The position numbers were made by a program, and so were the translations under genes. This document shows positions 48,188-60,500 of a DNA stretch of 64,000 nt, one piece after another. Position 1 is the stretch's first letter. Each line of letters starts with the position of its first letter. Source of the stretch: Nymphaea colorata (lineage: Eukaryota > Streptophyta > Magnoliopsida > Nymphaeales > Nymphaeaceae); contig NC_045138.2 of the NCBI RefSeq assembly GCF_008831285.2, positions 15,471,934 to 15,535,933 on the forward strand, read 5' to 3'. The notes under the pieces were generated by a model. It searched no databases. It was not told the DNA's origin and saw only the letters and a program-made list of their open reading frames with translations.

Positions 48188-50779
48188 AGATCGTGTGTGC
48201 TTTTGGTAGGTGGGGTTTTTGTTGGTCAGATTTTCAAAACTTCCTGCGTTCGCTTATTGACTGCAATGGACTTTAGATCTTCTTCCTGCTCTTTTAATAA
48301 GGAAAAGCAGTGTTTGTTTGGAAGTGTTTAAAGCTCTGACCAGTAGGTGCATTTTTTGTTAACATTCGGTATTAAACGCTTCGGCATCTTCTCTGCATTC
48401 ATTAAACAAACGATTAGACACTATCGGGATTAATGAATCCTATTTGATGCTCGGATGATTACATTAATGTGTTCAGCTTGAAGAAAGAAAAAAACCTTTG
48501 TGAGAGAAACAATGGGTTGCACTAAAATACTATGTGCTCAATCTCTCTCCCAAAGTATGTCTTGATTGACAGTTGAGAGAGAAAGATATGAAATAATGTA
48601 AACGACAGAAATTTGGCTATAATCTTTTGTCCAGGTCTCCAACTGTCAGTATGGATACATTCAATAGTTGAGATCATCCCTGACTAGTTTGTCACCTGCT
48701 TATTGCTCACTCTCTTTCTTTCTATCGTAACATCTCACTTACGATCATTTTTAGAACAGATATTGATCATGTGCGTGATGAGACGATGAAGCATGTAAAG
48801 AATAAACAAATGGCTTGCAGGAACGAGCAGTGCATGACTTGTTAGAAGTCAGAAAAGGGAGAATGGGAAGATGCCGACCCATTTGGATGAGCAGTCCGAA
48901 TTGCCAAGCGAGCAAGGTTGACGCTCACAATTATAATGAATTATTAACATCTCCTGCACTCTAAATTAATTTATTAATGTTATCATGGTTGCCCTGATGA
49001 CGATTTCTTGTTGACATATCAACATTTTCATTGCTTTTTTCTTCTCCTTCAATTTTTTTTTCCTCTAAAATTTCTACCCTGCATACTCTTAGTACAATTT
49101 AAAAACCTTCTTCCTTGCGTAGTCTAAACACGTTGTCTCGTCGGTCGGCATCTTATTCGAGGCCAAAAAAAAAACTTTTTTTAACACAAAAGAAGGCATG
49201 TTTCCTGGGAAATTAACGCACATTAAATTAGTCAAACACAGGTAGTCTACCATTAGAGAGAAGTAAGCAGATCACAATTAACACTCAATAGATGCATGGA
49301 AAGGAGATAGTAATCCATTGTCCATTATAAAGAGAGCAATTCTCTCTCTCACAACAATGTATATATATATATATATATATAATTGATAACAACAATGTAA
49401 GCGTGGGAATGCACGAGATTAATTGTTTTTTTCTCAATCCTTGTTCTTAACGTTTCAATGTCATTGGATTTGGAGGCTAAAAGCACCTTTTGGGGAGAAT
49501 TAGATTTAAAATCTTACTTTAAGCATCTAAGCCCTCAAATATTGACGACTTGAACTACATTGTCGGGGCGTATAACTATCAAGAACATTAGTTTAAACCA
49601 TCAAATGAGTGAAAACGTGGATTGCGAAATCTTAACCACGTATTACCCGTACGACGTCCCAACTAATTTGAATAAGAAAAGTCCTGAAATATGAAAGTTC
49701 ATGGGAATTATATCAAATACCAAAGTTATTAAGAATCACAGCAAAAGCCAAAAGTAATGTGATTTAGTATTATATATTCTCATACCTGGCATATTGAAAA
49801 TCATAAACATATTGATCACATGGCATCCATTTAATTGGCGTGGCTCTCGTATCATCACTCGAATTAGGGTTATTAAATAGCCGCATTTCAGTTTACTTCT
49901 GAAAAGGCTACAACTAGGACGTGATACAATTAGGCTAGTTAAGTATGCAGAATAAACATAAGCTATTCTGAAGCTTTCTCAACACTTGTACGTGATTCTT
50001 CAACTTAATGAACTTCGTATACAAGAGTTGAAGATTGCAAGAATGAGGCCTAAAAGATGACACCAGTGGTCACGTCTAAAAAAAGTTTATGATTCTTGAA
50101 AGAAACTCAGAAATAGCTCAGACTCTTTTATATATACGATCATAATACCTGTTCAAAATCTTAAAACTACCAAGCAGGCTAAATACACACGAATATTTAA
50201 ATAAGTTATTTACATGGAGAGAGAGAGAGAGAGATAGACCACGAAAAAACAGGAAGAAACCCGGGGAAAGATTAAGCATGGCTTAGTATATTATATCATT
50301 ACCAGAGAGCCTTCTTTGCACTTATTCAACTTACTTGGCGTCAACATTAAACATCAAAGAAGTGAGCAAAATCTTAAAAACTAAGATGTTATGCTGTAAA
50401 TCGTTAATGAGTTTATCATTATCTCATATCGCTCCTGATATTTTGCTTGTTCACAGATTCAGAAATGTTAGAATAGATATTTCCCATGAGAGAGAGAGAG
50501 AGAGAGGTGTCAATCATCTGAAACAGGAAGCTGAATACAACCCAAAACATCAGTCTGCAGTATGAAAGAGCTAGAGAGAGAAAGAGAGGGAGGTTTAAAT
50601 ATTCGTCCAATAGGTCGGTGGCTGGATGTGCGTGTGGACCCAAAGTGCACACGACATCTGCGTCAATCTACAAGTACAAACTCTGCTCAATTTCCATATC
50701 TTATCTCCACGCTTCGTCATGGGCCGCCTCCACCTTCCCCATTTGGGAGATAGAGAGAGGAGAGAAACTGACTCAGGCT

Positions 50780-50787
50780 TATAAATA
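50780..50787 (+). promoter_or_regulatory. TATA box candidate for the B3 gene
   Basis: TATAAATA lies 189 bp upstream of the B3 start codon. A second candidate, TATAAAT, is at 50877-50883. If the first is used the leader is about 165 nt and contains the small upstream frame at 50911-50949; if the second is used transcription would begin almost at that frame. Confidence 0.5.
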
Positions 50788-50910
50788 CTGAGATTTGCTT
50801 TTTAGTTTTTACCCGCCTGCAATTGCCTGCCATTTGGTTCCCGCTTCACGCGCCCGATCATTCCTCCCCTCCTCCTTATAAATCTCTGCAACCCTGAGAC
50901 GAAGAAGAAG

Positions 50911-50949
50911 ATGATGATGATGAAAGCAAGAGCAAGCAACAGCGTCTAG
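50911..50949 (+). promoter_or_regulatory. upstream open reading frame before the B3 gene
   Basis: Four consecutive ATG codons open a 12-codon frame (MMMMKARASNSV, stop TAG) ending 26 bases before the main ATG and in a different frame from it. If included in the transcript it would reduce translation of the main frame. Confidence 0.45.
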
Positions 50950-50975
50950 TGTGAAACAGCCTCGAAGACGATCAG

Positions 50976-51764
50976 ATGAATTCTCGCACACCCACAACAT
51001 CTCCATCGTCGTCATCGTCGTCGTCGTCATCTGGGGACGGTCAAATGCTCCACGCAAGGCTCTCGGATTCGGCCTCAAGATGCATCGGCCTCGTTTCCCA
51101 CCACCAAGGCCCGTGGCCTACCCAGATGCCCGCCGCCACCGTCGATTCCGTCATCAACTTCAGGCCGCACTCGTTCCAGTACTCCGTCCCCGACCCCGGC
51201 TGCCCCTCGTCTCAAGAAGCGTGCGGACCGAAGGACGAGTACATGTTCGAGAAACTGCTCACGCCCAGCGACGTCGGCAAGCTTAACCGGCTCGTCATCC
51301 CCAAGCAGCACGCCGAGCGGTGTTTTCCGGCCGACTCCTCCGTCGAGAAGAAAGGGCTGCTGCTGTCGTTCGAGGACTCCAACGGGCGGCCGTGGAGGTT
51401 CAGGTACTCGTACTGGACAAGCAGCCAGAGCTACGTGCTCACCAAGGGGTGGAGCCGGTTCGTTAAGGAGAATCGGCTGGAAGCAGGGGATGCCGTTCTG
51501 TTCCACCGCCGGCTCGTTAACGGCTCCGACTGGCACCTCTTAATCGGCTGCAAGCATCAGGCGCGGCACGGGTTGTCCGCCGGGCCGACTCTTCCCGCCG
51601 CTGAGCAATGCAGGCAGGGGCTCTATTGGCAGGCGCCGGCGTTCTACATTGCCGATCCGGGTCCTGAACCCAGTCCGGGCAACCAATCGGACTCCGGAGT
51701 CAAGCGGTTCAGGCTGTTCGGCGTGAACTTAGACTGCCCACCTGCGTGCAAGGATGGGTCATGA
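50976..51764 (+). CDS. B3-domain transcription repressor, NGATHA-like (ABS2/SOD7/DPA4 group)
   Basis: Intronless, 262 codons, GC-rich. A Ser-rich start is followed by a B3 DNA-binding domain at about residues 89-192: [20 protein letters not shown], then [29 protein letters not shown] and [17 protein letters not shown]. The C-terminus carries [13 protein letters not shown], in which RLFGV (about 246-250) is the repression motif shared by RAV and NGATHA-like proteins. There is no AP2 domain, so it is not a RAV1-type factor. NGAL proteins are nuclear repressors that limit organ and seed growth and margin development, partly through KLUH and CUC genes. The start was chosen as the first ATG in frame with the B3 domain. 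A poly-A signal candidate is at 51908-51913. Confidence 0.93.
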   Translation: MNSRTPTTSPSSSSSSSSSGDGQMLHARLSDSASRCIGLVSHHQGPWPTQMPAATVDSVINFRPHSFQYSVPDPGCPSSQEACGPKDEYMFEKLLTPSDVGKLNRLVIPKQHAERCFPADSSVEKKGLLLSFEDSNGRPWRFRYSYWTSSQSYVLTKGWSRFVKENRLEAGDAVLFHRRLVNGSDWHLLIGCKHQARHGLSAGPTLPAAEQCRQGLYWQAPAFYIADPGPEPSPGNQSDSGVKRFRLFGVNLDCPPACKDGS

Positions 51765-51907
51765 GCCCAGTCGAGCCGATCCGGCCATAGAATATACTAG
51801 CTAGCCTCTTTGCTCTTGTGATTTCTTCTTCCTTTTTTGTTTTCAAATTGTTGGTTTTATTTGTTTAGTGTGGTTGTGATTTATGGCATTTGATTCAAGT
51901 TTGATTT

Positions 51908-51913
51908 AATAAA
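51908..51913 (+). terminator. polyadenylation signal candidate of the B3 gene
   Basis: AATAAA about 145 bp after the stop codon, following a T-rich segment. Confidence 0.45.
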
Positions 51914-54900
51914 ATGTGACTAATCATGGATCGTTATTTATATACTTCCACAAACTTGGACTGTGCCTCACAAACTTGGCTTACAAGTTGGACTTAAGAA
52001 CTTCAAGTTGAAGAAGAGGCAAAAGGTTTAACAACTTCGGTTCAATTGGGTGGAAGTATGCCTAATTCCAGCTTGCCTGTTAGAAAGGCTTGTCATAGAA
52101 GCATGAGTCCGCATATTCCAACTATCTCTTTCATATTTTATTCAAATAAGTTCTTCCTTCTTTTAGGTGAGCAGAGTTTTCTACCGCCCAACACAATGCC
52201 AAAACTCTACACAATCTCTCATCCTTATATGGTACATGGTTTAATTTCAGTGCATAGGGTTGTCACCCCTCGCGATGCTTTATCTTAATGACCCCTAAGG
52301 TCTTCCTTCTTTATGATAGTTGAATCAACAATAAAGATAAGGCGAATTGTTCCTTTTTTTTTTTTTTTTTTGGTTCCCAAATTTTGGCAGGAAGAGCTAC
52401 ATCTACATGTTAGTTAGGGAGTTGGGATTTAATAGACTTTTCAAGTGAAATAATAAAAGTTTGATATTTGTAGGGAGTTGCACTTATACTATATATGAAT
52501 CCAATTGTTACATTGAGTTAGATATTATTGATGGTATTTAGGTCACCCCAAGGTAAGGTCATCCATGCTTTAATAGTGTCTGGAAAACTGTTTTGACGTT
52601 AATTTAGGCTCTGATTCTTCTGGTTTTGCAAATAGAAATTCCGTCTTTTTACACCATTTAGTGCACATTGGTATTCGTCTTGGAAAAGTGTGAACCTTAC
52701 CATAGTTAATACATGATCATGCTCACATTGCTGCAATAAAGGTCACATTGTCCCCTTGTTTCTTAAGTTCATACCTTTTTAAGCCTAGCCCCAAAGGCAA
52801 AGAGAAGAGTTTCTACTCTTTTAAGCATTACTACATTCCTTCTGTTGTTGCATCTACATTGTCCAAAGAAAGATTGGTTTCAAGTAAACTTCGTGCATGT
52901 GGTCTTGAAGCTCATACAATGAACTCAAATTCTACTACAAAGATATTCATATTCATGTTTTCTTTTTCCCTCATTTTCTAACACAATCGATTCAAATTCA
53001 AACTATGAGACTCAGTTGCACTCTCATACCTGCTTAGATTTGCATGGGAGTTTGGAACTTGCGTGGTTTCTCTTCCAGCCAAAGCCCAAACCGCGTGGGG
53101 TTGAAACAGAAGATGAGACAAAGAGAAAAACTTTAGAATCTATATCAAAAGTTTGCTATCTTTATGCCCTGCCGATTCATATTTTTATGTGTTAAAATGA
53201 GCGGTGCGAGCTTTTCTACCTTATAATATCTAATCTATACAAAAGTAAAGCACATTTTCTTACTCCAATTCATAAAAAAGTTGGTAATCTTAACTAAGAG
53301 TGACCCTCATTGAATTGGTATTAGATGTTTGGGTTGTCCATGATGAGTCTTGGAGAAACACTGATTTAGACAACCGAAGACATACATACTTACGCACATT
53401 GAAGAAAGAGATCACAAATCTGTGAATGAATGAGTATATGTATCCAATTGCCAATCATATTTGAAACCCATTTAGTTAGATCCAGCAAAGAAGTTCAAGT
53501 CCTTATTCAATCAGATTTGGATGCATTACGCATGTTCCATACCCGTCAATGGATCCTAATCTGACATCTAACGACTAGTCGGGTTCTAGAATCAGTATGT
53601 AGTTAATGAATTAATCTCTATCCAAATGCGCTATATCCAACCGAGTTCAATAAATGAAGATCCGACCCGACTACATATAAATGTCTGATTTTATACCAGT
53701 AAAACCAGAATTCAGGTTCAAAAAAATGGAGTGCGTACTCGAAACCAAACTGTTTACATCCCTACAAATTAATGAAGAATGCAATTTTTGAGGTTCATGG
53801 TGAATCAGCTTGTGGCGATGAGTCGCTCGATGAATGAGAACTCGATCTCTTCTTAATCAGCCAAAAGAAAGAAAAGAAGAAACATATATATATATATATA
53901 ACTGTGCCATGAAAGTTTTAACATTTGGTATATGATCTGTATTGGTCCAAGCTTGCCTAGCTGATGCCAATTGCCAACAAAATGAATGTAGATTTCATCT
54001 GAATCTTCTATGCCAAATTCATTTAATCTGTTCTAATTGTTTGGATTTGATTAAGATCAATATGCATGGTTTGGATCTCGTGTTCTAGTACTTTTCATTG
54101 TCTTTTGCTTAGATCTATACGGAAGCTTCAATTTGTCGTCAGTTTTGTCCGATCGGAGCTCATTCGGAAAAAGCGAAAGGCAATGGATTTGAGGACGAGC
54201 ATTTTGCTATTCGAGGATTAATAGCAGATGAGATTGGGCCTAGCTAGCGTATCCATTTCTACGCAGAGTTTATCGTCTTAAATTTTTTAGTTCTTTTAGG
54301 CTCACAAAATTTTCATGTTTTCGTTTATTCTCTTGATTAAAAAAATTCTAAGCAGTGTTGTAAAATTCTGTTTGTGGACCGAATAGGATACTGGGATGGT
54401 CAACTCAGCGATTCAATTGAATTGCTTGTGAATCAGATGAAAATAATTGCAAAAAAAATGAAAATTTTATAAAAATAATTAAAAAAACTTAAATTTTTTT
54501 TAATTTACAAATTGGCATATGGCAATCTTGAATTTGCCACTGAAGTGAATCAGTTTGCCACGATCAATTCAATTTGAGCAATTCCGATAATTCTAATTTT
54601 AAGGTGAATAGCCATATTGTAAACAAAGATCGGTTTTTACCACTACGTGAAAAAAAAAAAAGGCGAAGCTGGTTGTACACCTCTATGCGCTATAAGTTGT
54701 TCACGTGGATGTGAAATGACCAAAATGCCCCCATTAAAATAAAAAAGAAATTTTTTAAAATAGTAAAAAAATATTATGAAAAAGTCTAAAATGCTCATTA
54801 GATTATACAAAATCAAACAAAAATACTCTCACCCTCCTTTGGTGCATACTTGTCGCATGCACAGACTTGTGTGCACAAACTCAGTCCCATGAAAAAGAGG

Positions 54901-56833
54901 ATTTGAGATCCTCAATTGATGGCTAAACCCTCAGATTTAAGGTCAAATGGGTTGGATCTACGAGCTTGAAATTCCCAATGATCTCAAATCACCTCGGATT
55001 TCAGATCCGAGACTATCAAATGCCCCCTATTGATTCTAATTCAATTCTATAACTTCGATTTGATTCTATTTTTTTCATACACTAGTCAAAACGTTTAGGC
55101 TTTGATGGATTTATCATGGTCGAGTCGTTGACGTACATGCAGATCAGATTGCAGGGATCTGAATTCCAAACCTCTATAAGAGCACTATGATACATCAATT
55201 TGGGTGATCTGAATTTGCTTCAAGTAGAACCGACTATGGGTTTATAGAGCATAACCAAACATATGGTTGCAAATATAGGAGATGATGAGAATCCCTTTCT
55301 ATTTGAGAATACAAATTTGATAAGCAGGAACCAACTACTTAAGCTGATACAGAGGTTTTGCATCTATTAACACAACTTTTCTTGAGCTTCTACTTAATAT
55401 TATCAGAATCGACTGAATGGGCCGTTCCAAAACCAAATTGGCGGTAAACCAATTTGGAAGATTGTATGTTCTTGAGCAAAGAAAAATGGAAGCTGAACTC
55501 AAGAGGAATTCTAGAAAATAGTGAATAAGATTTGGAGGCATGGAGGAGAAAAAAGGTTCCGAACTCAGCTGCTAGAAAGTAGAAATCATCCGGATCCAAA
55601 TGCGATTCCATTTCGATCTTAGCAATTTTCTGTGCGATTATCGATCCACCAGTCCACCTTGCGTCGAGGAATTTGCTTGCCCTCAACGAGAAGATAGAAA
55701 ACAACAAGGGCCTGTATCCGATCGATCGGATCCAAGCTCGAACTAAGAAAATGTTATTCCGAATCTGAATCCAAATCTGACCTCGGAATGGAATTGATGG
55801 ATGTTCAAGCAGCATTGGAATCTCATTACGAGGCTTATGGATTCAGATATTTGAATCTTGATATTTTGGTACTTTATCTGGATCCAATCCATGCATCGGA
55901 ATCTCAACTTTGATTCATGACTAGCACTTCAAATATTCTGCCATGGATCCAAAATAGTAGGGATCAAGATAAACCAAAAGGAATTTCGGTAGAACTCATG
56001 TCTCGTTTCGTCTTTATCTTTTGATAGGCGTTCCGTTCCGTGGTTGGTGGGTCTTAAACCAGAGGAAGAGGCCCCTAACACGCTACAGTGTATTATGGGC
56101 CAAAATGACACAAACGCCCTTCGTGTACCACCAAAAGGCAGACCTTCTTTTAAAAGGACAAAAGTGTAATTTGGAAGCAAGAGACAAAGAACACCCCTTT
56201 GAAGAAACGGTAGAACGATTTTACGGCTGGCTGGTCCATGACAGTCACATGGCAACGTTTAATTATTTTTAATCTAATTTTAAAAATTATTCTTAATTGT
56301 TTTGATCTGTTTTTCAAAGATATTTTATAATATTTTTAGCTAAAGTTCACCAATTTTTACGTCTCCATTTACTTCAAGTAAAATCAGGGGATATTTGGTG
56401 AAAAGAAAATACTTTGGGGTTATTTTTTGGGATGGAAAGCATGGACTTTTATTGAAAGCGCCTTCGCCTCACCTTGATTTCACAGTATGCAAACAACCAG
56501 TGAAATTTCACAGTGGCAGTGCGGGGGCACATGGAGTCTCGTGTGGGCAATTGCCCACACAAATGCATTGAAGTGTTTGCGTCTTAGCAGTTATAATCTA
56601 AACCATTATAGTGAGTGCCCTTGTGGGGAGAAATTTCTGGCTAATTCGAAAGCAAAAGTATCGATGGCCTTTGTACCATTTCATCTTGTTCATTCTTAAC
56701 TTGGAGATTGTGAGTGGTTCAATTGTCGTAAAACATATACATAACACACGAATTACATACGAAAGAAAGAAAGAGAGAGGAAAAAGGAGATAAATAAAAT
56801 GAATGAGAAAGAAGGCCTGATCCACCTGTCTAA
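51914..56833. other. intergenic, no gene recognised
   Basis: AT-rich DNA with a T-tract at about 52353-52370 and a TA tract at about 53885-53900. Frames at 52046-52288, 52748-52981 and 55390-55815 (minus) lack any recognisable domain; they could be remains of old transposable elements, but no conserved motif supports this. Confidence 0.5.
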
Positions 56834-57500
56834 GCAATACCGGCTATGGAGATCGATTGGTTTCACCTCTTGTTTGGTTCCACGTTTGTAGAAGGGAGGC
56901 ACACAACGTCGATGAACAAGTGGTACACGTTTCCCTTGCGTTCAGCCAAACTACAAGGAAGATCATTTCGGGAACGGTGCATTCACGTCCTGGCACGGCT
57001 CACGAAGTAAGTGCCGGATCAGAGTGCACAGGCCTCCATGCGTGACACATGATCCTTCTGACCCATTTTCAGAGATACGTGTCACACATGAGGTAAGGTC
57101 TGAAAGAAAATAATTCACATCTAGGCAATATCGGCTATGGAGATTGATTGGTTCTACCTCTTGTTTGATTCCACGTTTGTTTTGCATCTTTTGAAACAAT
57201 GTGCGTTCGTCCCTTGCGTTCTGCCAAATTGGAAGGAAGATCGTTCTGAGAATGCTGCATTTATGCACTTGGCACACCCACCAGAATTATGTATACTGGG
57301 GTGCACTGTGTACAGCCTCGGTGCATGACACATGCTCCTCCTGACCTACTTTCAGGAGATATGTGTCATGCATGGGAGTCAAGTCTGTCATACTCGCCAG
57401 AATTATGTATATTATAGTGCACTGTGTTCGGCCTCGTTGCATGACACATGCTCCTCCTAACCTACTTTCAGAAGATATGTGTCATGCATGGGGTCACGTC
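56834..57500. repeat. tandem array of hairpin-forming repeats
   Basis: Unit A begins at 56834 (GCAATACCGGCTATGGAGAT) and unit B at 57125 (GCAATATCGGCTATGGAGAT), a period of 291 bp; a partial third unit starts at about 57397 (CCAGAATTATGTATA). Each unit ends in an inverted repeat: 57039-57088, 57322-57372 and 57438-57488. In the second, TGCATGACACAT pairs perfectly with ATGTGTCATGCA, and an inner stem CTCCTGA pairs with TCAGGAG around a 7-base loop. No protein is encoded. The origin could be a non-autonomous DNA element or a regulatory or RNA-level structure; I cannot tell which. Confidence 0.75.
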
Positions 57501-60500
57501 CGTGCATATAACCAGCTTCGGTTGAAGCAACCCGTGAGCTTGTTGGTGAGACATGCATCAAACATAAACTCTATGTTGCATGCATCAACCCATTGCACCA
57601 ATTGAAGGGTATTTTTGACATTTAAAAGTAAATATTTACTTTTTTTTTTATTTTTCATCTTTGCCTGGATCCTCCTTTGACAGACCAAGGGCATTTTTGT
57701 CACTTCATACCTTTCGATACCGAATAAATACCCAACCCGAACCCATATGACATGGTTGAATAGAACCGGTCAACCATTGCACCCCTTGAACTGGAGCTGC
57801 ATCAGATTGTTTCATTTCATCATACTCGGTGCAATTTGTATCCTTCTTATCAAGAACTAGGAGGAGGACCCATACTGGATCCATCACTAAGAACAAACTG
57901 GAGATCATTAGATCTAGGACAGTTAATTACATATGTTGGATTTCAAGCAGTGGCGTAGTCACATGGTTATGTGCCCTAAAGAAATTATAGGTATTGAATG
58001 AGTGCCCCCACCAAAAAAAAATTCTGACTCCGCTAGTGATTTCAAGTCAGAATGGAATCCAGAACCACAGAAAGTGACAAAATGCCCATATCAAGTACTA
58101 AATACCACATTGGCTGGTGTATCTGTTGTTTATATGATAAGTCAAGGTCAAATTTTGGTTGCTGCCAACCCTCGGAGTAGGCCAAGGGTTTAAGGGCCGG
58201 AAGCGAGAGCCAGCGACAAAGTCTCTCAACGTGAATGTGCGGTTTCCCTAGGTCATAAGCTAGCTACTACCTAAAAAGGAAAGGAAAGGATAAGATAAAT
58301 CATTTTGTAAGATAATAATACAGTGAATCGGGCCCTTTTTTTTCTTTCTTTCGAGACTAGGAAACAAGTAAAGCAGTTTTAAGGAATTTAAAATATATGT
58401 GTGTGTATGTGTGTGTGTGCCTGCGTGAATAACCAACTATTTGAAAGTAACATGTAAAAATAAAGGCATTTTGTAGGGCTGGTCCAAGCAATTACCTACA
58501 CCAAACCAGGTGGGGCTCCGCCACTGCGACCCGCCGACGTATCAAAATGCGAGTCGTCTCTAATTTTAAAAGTCGGACCACGGCGGCCAGGCCGACCCCT
58601 GTGGCCCAGCTCTTATTCAGGCAAACCAATTTCAGTGAGCCAATTGGGCCAGTTAATTAGCTGAAATTGGTCTTTAGTGGGTTGGTTTGGTTCCCACTTG
58701 TTTCGTCAAAATGAGGTCACGTAAAGCTTTGGATATGGATGGATTACTGTTAAAAGCGAAGTCGTTCAAATCTTTTCCTCCTTTAAGTGAGAAACAACAC
58801 TGTTCAATCCCTTCTGAAATACTTTTTTCTGCTAGAGACGACCAATCATAAGAGGCTTCTTGCTCACTCGTATTTCTTTGTGCTTGGTCTGTTGAAATTT
58901 TGTCCAAGATTGAACGGATCAACCCTTTATGGCCATACTTTTTCCGCTAGAGACGAGGCATAAGAGGCCTCCTTGCTCTTGGAATATGCTTCTTCTGGCC
59001 TCACCAAACTCAGTTGACAAGAATCCCAAGCGTTGAAAAGATGTTCAATCCTAATAGCTACATCTCAGCAATGTGTTTATCTGATAAAATATAGATATTT
59101 GAAAAGATTTGACCTGACAACTGATGTAAGAGAAATGGAGGGAGGAAGGCTGGAGTTGAAAAGCCAAGTGTTGAATTTCAAAGATTCTCTTCTGATTTAC
59201 TCACATAGATCCAACGTCTTTCAACAGTTCCACCCATTGTTGAGTCCCACATCATTCATTTCTATTTGGTTATATATATATATATATATATATATTGTCG
59301 TATTTCCATACCCCTATTTTCTAAAGATATTGTATGCATACTTGTATCTTGGTATCCATATCCATGTGACTGCTGTTGAATTCTTGTACCTGGCTTTTCC
59401 TTATCTGCATCTGGGTCTTTTTGGTGGTTGGAATTTCAGCAGTCCACAAGGAAACAGATCTGATTCCTCACTGTAATGGCTTCCAACTTTTGAAAGTAAA
59501 AAGAAGATACGGCAACTTCATCTCTCTCTAACTGTACCACGAACAGCATAATTTTGCAGCCAGATTTGCTCAAAGCGGTTGAAGAGGGAGAGAAAAGTTG
59601 ATGGCTCTCTTAATATCAAACTCAACATTTTTCTATACCATCTAAGATTTAAACTAAAAACATGGTTATAACATGTTAACCTAACCGATTAAGCTACCCA
59701 TCACACGGTAGAGAGAGAGAGAGAGAGATAGAGAGAGAACGATAGGCTTTTGCAGGTGAAGTTTATAGGATAAACACAGCAAACATAATGTTGACTGCTC
59801 TCTCCCTGTTCATACTTAACAATTAAGCCTCTTTCTAACACGCAACCAAGTTGGTAATTAATTCAAATAACAAAAGCAACGGGTCCCCATACGCGGATCC
59901 TCATGGAGGACCCCGTTGATAATGCCAATAAACAATCATATAATAATTCTTTCTGCTTCATTCATAAAGATCTTCAACCATATCCCATCGCACTAACTCA
60001 ATTGCGTATCACTAAGCGTGTTCTTACAGCCTCCTGCGATTTCTTCCTTAGTGATAAGTTAACTCGAACCCACATCTTCAAAAAGGTACTTAATTTCCCT
60101 ATGTCAAACGCACTAATGTCTGCATTTATCATTGTGTTTATTCTTGTCGATCAGTTCGGCATGATCAGATGAATTGCTTCAAACTCCTAATTTTTAATGT
60201 TATCATGCTCGTCAATGTCGGCTTCTCAAAATGAAATACTATTATCAGGAAATTAAGAACATGCCAATGCGACAGTTCCAACAGTTTTAACCATCCCATC
60301 AAATAGGTCCAGGATTAATTAGTGGGTTGCAGCATGATTAAGAATGGAGGGTAAATATTGCCTGAGATATTATAGCTGTCGGTGAAAGAACGAACATAAC
60401 ACGGCAAAGATGCGAGACAACTAGGCACGCGCATACTTACGTGCCTTAGCTTAGGTTACATCAACAAAAAGACTGCAGATGTTTGAGATATGTGACAGAT

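Larger units (their letters stand above)
41239..50779. other. intergenic, mostly noncoding, with a few coding-like or repeated pieces
   Basis: About 9.5 kb without a gene I can name. It includes the CT repeat at 41333-41353, a coding-like open frame at 42441-42629, a 34-bp tandem duplication at 44620-44687, TG/GA repeats around 45277-45315, CT repeats at 45579-45620, a TA/GA compound repeat at 48136-48184 and TA/GA tracts near 49357-49381, 50217-50235 and 50490-50506. A 128-codon frame at 47041-47427 has no recognisable domain and no supporting splice or promoter context. Confidence 0.5.

Noticed and set aside
52046..52981. Possible retrotransposon relic (a CSHCCNKGHI-like phrase near 52718)
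   Set aside because: A single short zinc-knuckle-like phrase with adjacent stops is not enough to call an element.
55390..55815. 141-codon minus-strand frame
   Set aside because: No recognisable domain, AT-rich intergenic context, no splice or promoter support.
56021..57328. Small frames across the hairpin repeat region
   Set aside because: They change between repeat copies and are interrupted; the conserved feature is the inverted repeat, not a protein.
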